Below are positions 36,566 through 47,221 of a stretch of 64,000 nucleotides of DNA, piece by piece. Both the position numbers and the translations under genes were made by a program. Every line of letters begins with the position of its first letter. Positions within the stretch are counted from its first letter, which is position 1. Source of the DNA: Arenicola marina. Taxonomy: Eukaryota; Annelida; Polychaeta; Arenicolidae. The stretch is from assembly GCA_964019135.1 (NCBI GenBank), contig OZ025256.1:4175249-4239248 (forward strand). Reading direction: 5' to 3'. The notes under the pieces were generated by a model. It made no database searches. It saw only the letters and a program-made list of their open reading frames with translations, and had not been told where the DNA came from.

Positions 36566-37263
36566 ACATGTCCATATGCAACTGCCCCTCTAGCCGCCCC
36601 GATCGCCGACGTCTCGACTCGCGCATATTATGAAATATTTATTGCGAAGAAAAGTGAAGTACCGAACACAGAAGTAAAATTATCAAATCTTTTCAACCGC
36701 CTCGATATTAATTTTGCTGATGTATATAAGAGGAAAATTAAGGATATTCCAGACAGAAAAATAGCTGCCTTTAACTTTAAAGTAATTAATCAAATCTTAC
36801 CCTGCAAAAGAAACCTTGTGAAATGGGGAAAAATTGAATCTGACTTGTGTGACCGATGTGGACTCCCAGAAAATACTATGCATTTGTTACATGATTGTTA
36901 TTTCTCGAAAGAAATTTGGAAACTGACATCAAGGCTGCTGAGCGTTAAAATTAGTTTAAAGGAAATTATTCTCGGCGTTCAGAATAAATCGATCAACTTT
37001 GTAATATCGGTGCTATCATTTCTTTTATACAAAGACTGGCTTCTCCACACTAAAGACGGTGCTAGCCGAGAGAGTACTAAGTCAAAGGCATTTCTCAAGC
37101 GTGAATTAATGACAAAAGCAAATGTGTATATTTTGTTAAATTGGACCGATGTTGGAAGTATTCTTCGTTTTATAAGCACGATCATGTTTTAATTCGAACC
37201 TCTGTCAACTGATTTTATATGTTTTGGTGAATAAAATCCTTATAAAAAAAAAAAAAAAAAAAA
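36566..37263 (+). mobile_element. 5'-truncated LINE with 16-bp target-site duplication
   Basis: The 698-bp insert ends in about 21 A residues and is flanked by exact copies of ATACCTAAATACTGTT (36550-36565 and 37264-37279). The empty site is at 3334-3349 in unit A. An open frame fused to host sequence ends at 37192. It encodes the C-terminal part of a non-LTR reverse transcriptase ORF2, including the zinc-knuckle-like CDRC-x7-H-x4-C (about 36850-36900). The lack of stop codons fits a young insertion. It looks L1/Tx1-like, but the clade is a guess. It sits in the intron of membrane gene B, same strand. Confidence 0.9.
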
Positions 37264-38635
37264 ATACCTAAATACTGTTTTATGGGATAACTGATGAAAA
37301 TGTGTGCGCAAGTGTAAGGAGGGGGGGAGGGGGCATGTCTTCTTATACAGTTTCATCGTTATCGATGATTAGTTTTTAATACTTCACCCGTAGCCTATAG
37401 GCTATAGACTATAGGCTATACATCTGCATTTATTATGTAATCTAGGTCTCTAAGTTGGGTCAGTAGGCTAGGCTAACTTGTAGGTTGCTTAAAAACGGAT
37501 AAAAATGCGACGTATATATAAACACGAGTAAGTGTGTTTTCACCATGCACTCAGTCATAGTAAGCGGTGGGGGGGGGAGGGGGGGGGGGCAGCTGGGGCG
37601 GGGCGTTGCAGACCCTCTCATAACGCAGCCGTACGTTACATGTCCTGTCACGAGGGCGGGGAAGAGAAGGGGGGGGGGTGGTCATGGTATCATGTCTCGG
37701 GCTAGGATTACGATGGCGACATCGAGTGGGGGAGAGGTGAGGGGGGGGGGGTCAAGGGATCCATGACAGGTCGTCAACAACAGGATGTTGCCGGGGATAG
37801 CGCATCTCACCCTTTACTTAGATCTCTCCATTGATCACGATCTCTGTCCGTATCCTAGATCGGCCAGTGGTACTCCGGTAGCGAAACGGGAATTTCAGCT
37901 TTCCAGGCACATAGACTGAACAGAGAATTAGAGGATTTTATGCGCAAAGAGAAAACACTGACACTTGTGTCTTTTAAATATGATCAGTTATTAATAACGA
38001 CTAGCATCAAACGTCAAACGTCTACAATTGGTATCGTGGCTTATACATGGGACCAAATTGAATATCTTGTGAGGTAACATGTATACTTTTCACCCATGTC
38101 TACTGAGTAAATTGGACACAATCACTATCCGTTATGGCTGGGATTTTGGATTACGATGAGATATCACTAGTATTAAAGTTAATCGCCCGAGACTAATGTT
38201 TGGAATCAAAAAGATGTATTTAGATTTGTTGTGTATTAATGGCGGTGCATGAAAGAGGGGGGGGGGGGTGTTGGAGGTAGAAAAGCGTTACATGAGCATA
38301 TGGAATAGTTTACCACGGGGGCTGGTCGTTCGTGGGGGTGGGGTGGGGACAGGTGTGTGTGTTGAGGGGTGGGGGGGGGGGGGGCGGAGGGGCCGACCAA
38401 CCATGCACGCCCGGGTGATCGTTTCGTCTGTCGCAACTTGCATGTGAAGCCGGTTAGAGATGCCGGTTCGGCTTTCTTTTTGCTAGTTTGTATGATGTCA
38501 AGTAGCTAGCTATTTTCAAATCCGTTTAAATATGCTATTTCCTCGTTCTGGAAGGTGAAGTGGTTTTAAAAAACCGCAAAATTTCCAACTGAGTAGTTTC
38601 CCGGCCGAGAGAACACGGATGAGCACTACTGAACA

Positions 38636-38745
38636 AAAACCACCCTCAACTGTATAACCACCCTAAAACATAACCACCCTGAAGTATAACCACCCTGAAG
38701 CATCATCACCCTGAAGTATCATCACCCTGAAGTATAGCTACCCTC
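38636..38745 (+). repeat. 16-bp minisatellite, unit B
   Basis: About seven copies of a unit like TATAACCACCCTGAAG, orthologous to 4866-5035. Confidence 0.75.
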
Positions 38746-39332
38746 AAGTACAATAGACATGGTTCGCTTTGTTGTGATTCCTCCCCCTAATAATATCAAT
38801 ATGTTATCCCAGTCAATGACGTCGTAGCCAGCCTCAAAATAAAGTGAACGCAGACTGTCATGGTGATTGATATGTCAAACATAATATGGATAGGTGCTAC
38901 CTAAACTGAACGCGAGCGTAAATATATTAATTAAATAAATCCCACATTGGCTTGCCATAATGCGTATCTTTGGCGGGATGACGTAAACCGTGCACGTGCT
39001 TTAGGCATACAATTCGGTTGCTTAGGAACTCCCATTGTGACGTAATTTTTATCACATATTGATGTCACAACTACTTAGCAATATAGCCGCGACAAAGTCT
39101 CGAATTCTGTTTAAAAACGTTAAATTATATAGATCTATGTCTCACAGCAATCAATCTTTGACCGAGAAAAACACGCATGCGTGCATAACATGCGACCACT
39201 TCCGTTTTCCTCAGTGGAGGTCGACTTCCGGTGAATTTCACCAGCTCATAATAGTATGCTATTCAGATACAGATTTTATCATTTTGTTTACGTGTGTGTT
39301 ATCTAAAGAGCTCGCTTGCGCTCGCTATAATG

Positions 39333-39410
39333 CATGGGCGGATCTAAGGGGAGTAGGGGATTAGGGGCAACCCTCACCCCCAAATTTGCAAATTCCTATA
39401 TTCATCCTTG
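39333..39410. mobile_element. MITE, unit B copy
   Basis: Orthologue of 8173-8259, with the same TAATG flank but a shorter G-rich interior. Confidence 0.6.
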
Positions 39411-39490
39411 TAATGCACCGATATGGTCGAATGCTTTAGTTATTTTACTTTTTATTCCCGTCCAGTGGCCTTCGGCGTGTCATGTGAACA

Positions 39491-40482
39491 ATGGCGAACA
39501 AAACCAAAAGACAAGGACACAAACAGAGCACGAAACCGGTCACACCGCCCGCCGAGAAAGGAAAAACGCAGGATGACAAGGCGGATCCAGTAAAGGGTGA
39601 TCTAGCTGAAGTCTCGGTGGGACGAGACTTTTACTCGGCGGCGCAAGGCTCCGTATTTCTCGGGTCAGACGGCGTGACTTATGAAACCCGTTATCGCATC
39701 GACCAGAGACAGCCACAATGGGAACTGAATCGCGCCGCCATCGGTGGAGAGTGTTCCCCTTGCTGCTTGGAAGAAAACCGGAAACCCCTGAGAAGCGCCA
39801 TCTGGTGGTTCGTCACCAGCGAGTCTTTCTTGGTGGTTTTACACCTGGTAGTCATCACCATGGGAGCGGTGAAGGGGACGCTGGTGCCAACGATAAGACC
39901 CTTCATCTGGCATTATCCTCCATTGAAACCTTCTTCACTCTCCTTAATCTCGTGCTTCGCGGAGCGGCCGCTTGGGGGCATTTTCATGATTCGCTAAAAT
40001 CGCCGCGTCGCGTCGCGTGTTTGCGAGACGACGTTCACGACGCGGCGACGGCTGAACTTCGCGTCTGGTTGACGGCGCTGTTGGCTTTCTGCGGCATCCT
40101 GGTCTGCGTGGTCATCACGTGTTTCATCGTCTTCTTCCTGCTGGCCTCCCTCGCCTGGACCATCCTCAGCAACAACACGTGCCTCGTCCTCATGATGGTG
40201 ACGTCACACCTTCTCCAAGGTCGCCAGCGCGACGCCACCTGGCGAGTGACGGCCGACCGCCAGAGGGCGGTACTGTGCGAGGCGGTCTTGTTGATGGACG
40301 AGTCGGTGAGGGCCCACAGGGATGGCTTGTGGCCCGCCCACTGGCAGCGACTACGGCAGTTCGTGGGCGCTCTGCTGGACACCCCCGGCTTTCAGCAGCC
40401 AGGGTACATATCACTGGGAGACCGCAAGGCCGGGCCGAACGATGACGTCGGCACGACAACGGCAATAGAAAACTTCGTGTGA
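39491..40482 (+). pseudogene. Frameshifted paralogue of the membrane-protein gene, unit B
   Basis: The start codon, upstream acceptor (CCGTCCAG at 39465) and stop are in the same places as in the gene at 8339-9337. A 7-bp deletion between 39886 and 39887 (CTTGAAG at 8735-8741 in A) shifts the frame at about residue 132. As it stands, translation from the ATG ends after 168 residues, losing the last three hydrophobic segments. The rest of the original frame stays open from the deletion to 40482, so the break is recent, or an assembly error, or polymorphic. Other changes are few. Confidence 0.8.
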
Positions 40483-40939
40483 CAGCCCGGATTACACAAG
40501 ATGACAGTGCGTCCGCTTTCAAAACTATTCGTTGTTTCTCGCCAAAATACTATCTGGATCTTAAATTGTAAGTCTTAGATGATATGGCCTGATTAGTGTA
40601 AGAATGGTCTATTCATGTCACTTTAATTCATTGCCTGCAGCCGGCACAACATCATTAAAACTGTTCAGTAAAACAGTGGAATACCCATAAATCTGTAACG
40701 TAGTACACTTCCAACTAACGATCAGCAATACATACATTCACTCCCATATTTATCATTCCATTTGAAGCAAATGTCACCGTTTTATTGTATGCGAATCTTA
40801 ATATTTCATTTCAGTGTACTATGCGAATTGCAATTACTCTTAATTGGCAAGAAAGATCTGTAGACCTATAAATAACTTAAAGGTATGTTCAGCATACCAT
40901 GTTCCGCGACAAGTAAGATTATATATTGACTTGGCTACA

Positions 40940-41060
40940 ATTGATAAATAAATATGTAAGCATGTTTTATAATAAATATGTAAGCATGTTGTATGATGAA
41001 GATGTAAGCATGTTGTATAACAAATATGTAAGCATGTTGTACAATAAATATGTAAGCACT
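40940..41060 (+). repeat. 24-bp minisatellite carrying AATAAA, unit B
   Basis: About five copies of a unit like AAGCATGTTGTATAATAAAT. Orthologue of 9810-9930, downstream of the frameshifted membrane gene. Confidence 0.75.
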
Positions 41061-41269
41061 CATGTATTGAAGTCGTTCTATGTAATGTGTATAATCAGGG
41101 CTGTTGATTACTTTTTTTCAATTCCGATATGGAATTATCGCATCATTTAAAGAATGGAAATAACGGGTGAACTGCCCACAGCACTGTCTACATTTTGACT
41201 TGATTCAGTCTCCACATTATTCTCGTCACTTTGTCACTTTGGATTCTTCGTAGTTCCGTAGTTAAATGA

Positions 41270-43970
41270 CGGTGGCGATATCGCAACAGTCTGGAGCTTT
41301 ACGACGAAGTATTGGGAGGATCGGGGCAGGCCGACTCATTGACTAGAAATCTGGTGGGGAGTGGGCTCCCTGGATGCTCAGTAATGCCTGTGAGCGGACA
41401 TATCGTATGAAAGATAGCCGTATAGAGCGGATATTTTTCATAGAAAAGATACACATTCACAACTATACATGTTCTTAGTGGGGGGGGGGGGGGGGGGCTA
41501 ATACATTTTCCCTGATCCGTGATTGTACCTAAAATTATCATCGTGTTCGGGAGACGAGGAGAGTTATTTACGTGATTCGAGATCGAAGTAATTCTCGTGA
41601 TCGCGATTTGGGTAACACCGTGATGTGTGATTGGAAACAATTGTCTTCGTGATCCGTGACCTCCGTTTCACTTGTGATCGTGATTTGCCCTACAGTTATT
41701 ATCGTGATTGTGATATGCGACTTTGTTGGATTTTTTTGTCCTGATTCTCGGCATTTAGTTTCTTTTTTTGCTGCCATGAAATTAAAACCTGGTCCGAGTT
41801 CCATCCATATGACGGTCGATCGCCGCGTACACGATTTTGGTCACTCTGAACTCGTTATGGAAAGACATTGGTCACATCGAGCTATTTCCATTGGTCGCGG
41901 GCATGCTTGAAAGATGTCATCAAGAATCTGACTGATTTGGTGTATTTTGTTTAAAAAATGTTTTGTTAAGTCTAAAATGTGTATTCATTTATTATTTACA
42001 TTCAGTGGTCCAATGCGTCGGTCTATTTGCGGCTTCATGTTGTTGGGCCGAGTGTTGGCCCGCTAGACAAAACTACTAGACTTACTAGAAGCTCCATTTT
42101 TCAAACTAGCCAACCAACTCAAGCAGGCCCTACGCTGGATTTTATGTCGAGGTTTACGTTGATCCATAGTATGGTCGCCGCCCCCAGAAGACATTGGTAA
42201 GCTACCCACGTATAGCCATCTGCAAAGACACCAAGTGTTTTTCTTTTCAAGGATGCTCAGCATACTTCGACCACACCTACTCGAAACTAGGACAGCGGCG
42301 CATGAAATGAAATGTGTGTGTCTTAGGCATCCAGTGCGCGCATTGAAGTTAAATTAGACCAAGAAACCTCCTGGGACAATCAAATGGGAATAGACCAAAC
42401 TTTTCATTTATTATTATGTATACATATGTTGCGTATGTGAAAGTATTACGCGAATGTGAGATGAAGCGATAATAAATTTCTATTAACTCGACCCCACCCC
42501 CTGTCCGCAGTCTGCCATTCCCTTCACGATGATGATATACGAAGTGTTCACGAAGTGTTTTGGTTTTCAAACCACACCTTCACATCGACAAAACATGTAT
42601 TTGCACACCGTATGCCATGCCTTCTGGTGGTGAGGACAAACCAAACATTCACACGGTATTTCAAGGCCTCTCTCGGTCATGATAAACCAAGCATTCCCGC
42701 CGTCTGGCAAGCATCTGTCTATCACAATGATCCGCTCTCACAGGCATCAAGACACCTGAGGACACCCCCCCGCCCCCCCACCCCACCAGATTTATATGAG
42801 GTCAGTGGTTTGTGACGTCGGCAGACCCCTATATCTGATTGAGGCTATTGAATTCCCGCACACAATGGAAGGATGGAAGAGGCGGATGAATGATATAAAT
42901 TGGCCATGTCCCAATTCACGGTAATTTCATATTAAAAGTTTCAGTTCACGATCAATGAAAATTCTTGATCATGACGGTCGGCTTATATCTCATGCCCAGT
43001 TCACAAAGAATAATTTTTCTCATTCCCAGTACACAGTGAAATGGCCCCCCCCCACCCCCCGTCAGATTGTTGCCCGTCCTGGGGCCACCGAACAGAGCGT
43101 GGGACTGCGAAATATGATTCCCCCCCCCCTCCCCCCCCACCCCCCACCCCGCCCTGGTTGATATCATAATGCACACATGGCGAAACCTTTTACAAATAGA
43201 CCTGATTTGAACACGTTCTTACGGCCAAACAGATGATATATGTGCTCAGTTGATGTTATGGCTATCCGGTAATTGGTGAACATATAGACATGCATGCATT
43301 TTACCGATGTCAGAATCAATGTCATTTATTGGATCAAGTACATTAATACAGTGTGTAACACATAATACATTTATAACAGTTCAGTGACTTTATCAGAAAC
43401 CCCACATTAAGACCTGTGCATCGCTTTCATGGGGACCACCTGAGTTAGGGTAAATACATTGACGATAAGCGGACTTCTGAAGTTTTTTTACTTGATTTAG
43501 TAGGGTCATCCATGGTAGTATATAACGCGCTCGACTATTTTCAGGTGTGATCTTCTAGGTCAGCCGGTGCGTTGTTTTAACACAGAGTCCCACCTGTGCA
43601 AGATAAAGATTCCCTGACCTCTATACCTTGCTGAGCAAGAAACAAGGCGGGGGTGTTACACCATACAGCTTTGACATCACGGCACGGTACAGCCTAACGG
43701 GTGAATATAACAGTCTGTCTGCTCCAGTCTGGCGTTTACAATAGACATGATGTTCAGCCATTATTAATGCAGACATAGACTCTATATATCAAAACCTTGT
43801 CTCTGGACAGGTCAGTTGGGAAAGTAGAAACTACCCGAGAATGAAATCATCCGGGCCATTCCCGTTTGAAAACACTGAAGAGATTTTAATGATTTGAAGC
43901 CGGTTGTGCGAACCCGGAGGTGCGAATCCGATCCGGTCGTTTTGTGAAGCTCACAGCGTTATGTAGTGGG
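41270..43970. other. Intergenic DNA before ankyrin gene B
   Basis: No gene recognised. It contains a G run near 41480, degenerate CGTGAT repeats at about 41560-41730, C runs near 42767 and 43047-43147, and a dispersed repeat at 42900-43060. It does not align with 10-13 kb of unit A. Confidence 0.5.
42900..43060 (+). repeat. Dispersed repeat with CCCAGTTCAC words
   Basis: It shares ordered words (CAGTTCACGAT, CCCAGTTCAC, ATTCCCAGT) with about 54320-54450. Both copies end close to long C runs and are followed by the same C-rich context. Boundaries are not resolved. Confidence 0.5.
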
Positions 43971-43971
43971 T

Positions 43972-44054
43972 AGGTTGGTTGTATATTCAGGACGCTTTAA
44001 CCACTTTCGGGCGCTTTCGAGCGCTCTAGCCCACTGATCTATCGCGCCGGCCCC
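43972..44054 (-). mobile_element. SINE fragment, internally deleted
   Basis: On the minus strand GGCCGGCGCGATAGATCAGT (head) is joined to the tail GCGTCCTGAATATACAACC; the box B region and body are missing. It lies about 95 bp before the TATA box of ankyrin gene B. Confidence 0.75.
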
Positions 44055-44148
44055 TTATGTGATGGGAAGCCCGGCCCTGCCGGAGAATAACCACTCACTC
44101 TCGATCTGCGGTGGCCACGCAAGTAGAGGTAGTCAGGAACCACCCTGC

Positions 44149-44160
44149 TATATATAAGAG
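44149..44160 (+). promoter_or_regulatory. TATA box of ankyrin gene B
   Basis: TATATATAAGAG follows ACCACCCTGC, equivalent to the box at 13372 in unit A. Inferred transcription start is about 44185. Confidence 0.6.
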
Positions 44161-44184
44161 GTCCTCATTACAGTGTCGTCTAAA

Positions 44185-44285
44185 GTCTAGAGTGCGTTCA
44201 GTCAGTTTGGTATTTCTCCTCAGTGCGCCGCCTCCAACTTGGTTGATGTATAAGGATTATCGTGTTCTCATAATAGGGTTCTCAG
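44185..44285 (+). other. Predicted non-coding first exon, ankyrin gene B
   Basis: It ends at TTCTCAG|GTAAGTG (intron from 44286). It shares GCGCCGCCTCCA and TGTATAAGG with unit A and contains no ATG apart from GATGTATAAGG. The matching acceptor is CATTGCAG at 47118. Confidence 0.6.
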
Positions 44286-44304
44286 GTAAGTGACCTCCAC
44301 ATGT

Positions 44305-46684
44305 TGCAACCCTCCAGCCTTGTCCAGCACCCCGGCTCTACCGCCCACCCAGCTTTGTCCAGCACCCCGGCTCTACCGCCCACCCAGCCTTGTCCAGCAC
44401 CCCGGCTCTAGCGCCCACCCAGCCTGGTCCAACACCGCGGCTCTCCCACCCACCCAGCCCTGCCCAACACCACGGCTCTCCCACCCACCCAGCCTTGACC
44501 AGCACCGCGGCTCTCCCACCCACCCAGCCTTGCCCAACACCGCGGCTCTCCCACCCACCCAGCCTTGCCCAACACCACGGCTCTCCCACTCACCAAGCCT
44601 TGTCAAGCACCGCGGCTCTCCCGACCACCCAGCCTTGTCCAACACCGCGGCTCTCCCACCCACCCAGCCTTGCCCAACACCACGGCTCTCCCACCCACCC
44701 AGCCTTGTCCAACACCGCGGCTCTCCCACCCACCCAGCCTTGCCCAACACCACGGCTCTCCCACTCACCAAGCCTTGTCAAGCACCGCGGCTCTCCCGAC
44801 CACCCAGCCTTGTCCAACACTGCGGCTCTCCCACCCACCCAGCCTTGTCCAGCACCGCGGCTCTCCCACCCACCCAGCCTGGTCCAACCCCGCGGCTCTC
44901 CCGCCCACCCAGCCTGGTCTAACACCGCGGGTCTCCCGTCCACCCAACCTTGTCCAACACCGCGGCTCTCCCACCCACCCAGCCTTGTCCAACACCGCGG
45001 CTCTCCCACCCACCCAGCCTTGCCCAACACCACGGCTCTCCCACTCACCAAGCCTTGTCCAGCACCGCGGCTCTCCCGACCACCCAGCGTTGTCCAACAC
45101 CGCGGTTCTCCCACCCACCCAGACTTGTCCAACACCGTGGCTCTCCCACCTGCCCTGCCTTGTCCAACACCGCGGCTCTCCCACCCACCCAGCCTTGTCC
45201 AACACCACGGCTCTCCCACCCACCCAGCCTTGTCCAACACCGCGGCTCTACCGCCCAACCAGCGTTGTCCAACACAGCGGCTCTCCCACCCACCCAGTCT
45301 TGTCCAACACCACGGCTCTCCCACCCACCCAGCCTTGTCCAACACCGCGGCTCTGCCGCCCAACCAGCCTTGTCCAACACCGCGGATGTCCCACCCAACC
45401 AGCCTTGTCCAACACCGCGGCTCTCCCACCCACCCAGCCTTGTCCAACACCGCGGATGTCCCACCCAACCAGCCTTGTCGAACACGGCGGCTCTCTCCTC
45501 ACCCGTGCAGCCTTGTCCAAAACCGCGGTTCTCTCATCCACCCAGCTTTGTTCAACACCGCGGCTCTCCTGCCCACCCAGCGTTGCCCACCACTGCGGTT
45601 CTTCCACTCACAAGCCTTGTCCAACACCGCGGCTCTCCCATCGACCCAGCCTTGTCCAACACCGCGGCTCTCCCACCCATCCAGCCTTGTCCAACACCAC
45701 GACTCTCCCACCCACCCAGCCTTGTCCAACACCGCGGCTCTACCGGCCAACCAGCGTTGTCCAACACAGCGGCTCTCCCACCCACCCAGTCTTGTCCAAC
45801 ACCACGGCTCTCCCACCCACCCAGCCTTGTCCAACACCGCGGCTCTATCGCCCAACCAGCCTTGTCCAACACCGCGGCTGTCCCACCCAACCAGCCTTGT
45901 CGAACACGGCGGCTCTCTCCTCACCCGTGCAGCCTTGTCCAAAACCGCGGTTCTCTCATCCACCCAGCTTTGTTCAACACCGCGGCTCTCCTGCCCACCC
46001 AGCGTTGCCCACCACTGCGGTTCTTCCACTCACAAGCCTTGTCCAACACCGCGGCTCTCCCATCGACCCAGCCTTGTCCAACACCGCGGCTCTCCCACCC
46101 ATCCAGCCTTGTCCAACACCACGACTCTCCCACCCACCCAGCCTTGTCCAACACCGCGGCTCTACCGGCCAACCAGCGTTGTCCAACACAGCGGCTCTCC
46201 CACCCACCCAGTCTTGTCCAACACCACGGCTCTCCCACCCACCCAGCCTTGTCTAACACCGCGGCTCTACCGCCCAACCAGCCTTGTCCAACACCGCGGC
46301 TGTCCCACCCAACCAGCCTTGTCGAACACGGCGGCTCTCTCCTCACCCGTGCAGCCTTGTCCAAAACCGCGGTTCTCTCATCCACCCAGCTTTGTTCAAC
46401 ACCGCGGCTCTCCTGCCCACCCAGCGTTGCCCACCACTCCACCCACCAGCCTTGTCCAGCACTGCGGTTCTTCCACCCACAAGCCTTGTCCAACACTGCG
46501 GCTCTCCCATCGACCCAGCCTTGTCCAACACCGCGGCTCTCCCACCCATCCAGCCTTGTCCAACACCACGACTCGCCCACCCACCTAGCCTCGTTCAACA
46601 CCACGGCTTCCCCACCCACCCAGCCTTGTCCAACACCGCGGTTCTCTCATCCACCCAGCTTTGTTCAACACCGCGGCTCCCCCA
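44305..46684 (+). repeat. 35-bp minisatellite in intron 1 of ankyrin gene B
   Basis: About 68 copies of the same unit as at 14283-19075. Here it starts only about 20 bp after the splice donor. The first units carry CACCCCGGCTCTACC, and later ones match unit A. A 422-bp block (12 units plus 2 bp) repeats three times, marked by CGAACACGGCGG at 45479, 45901 and 46323. Open reading frames of up to 732 codons here are by-products of the repeat. Confidence 0.95.
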
Positions 46685-46718
46685 GCCTTGGCTACAGATC
46701 TCCTGCCATACACAGGGG

Positions 46719-46972
46719 TCGCCTTGATAGCTCAGTGGGTCAGAGCGCTCGTCGTGAGTGCTCTGGTCACCGGAGAGCCTAACGGCACGTGGATCTGTGG
46801 TTTGCTCCCAGCTGCCGCCATGTCAGTGTGGCCTCAGGTTGCAGATCCCATGACCTTCTTCGCAAGGATTAGGGGGTTACCCCCGGGAACATGGCTCCAC
46901 TCTCCCTTCCTTCTTCCCATTGACGCGATATGACCAAAACTGGGTAACGCGTCCTAAATATACAACCAACTA
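46719..46972 (+). mobile_element. tRNA-derived SINE, copy 3
   Basis: Orthologous to the SINE at 19101. It is separated from the array by the same short junction (CCCCCAGCCTTGGCTACAG), with a head GATAGCTCAGTGGGTCAGAG and a tail CGTCCTAAATATACAACC. Confidence 0.85.
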
Positions 46973-47221
46973 ATCCTGATATACAACTGATATTTTTTGC
47001 TGTTAGGTCCCTTCCCTTCCATGTTGTATAGAAAGTGTGTGAAACTCACGTGAAAGATTTGAATGGCTTACATGTAATGCAATGACCTGACATTAATGAT
47101 GATGTTGTTTCATTGCAGGCGTCAATGAGCGCATTATATATACAGTCCATGCAGTGAAAGGCCAACTTGAACCAGTGTGAGGAGAGAGTACTATCTACCG
47201 CGTCGCTGAACACCGACGATA

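Noticed and set aside
44290..46782. Open frames of up to 732 codons in the second array
   Set aside because: Same 35-bp repeat effect as the first array, inside the intron of ankyrin gene B.
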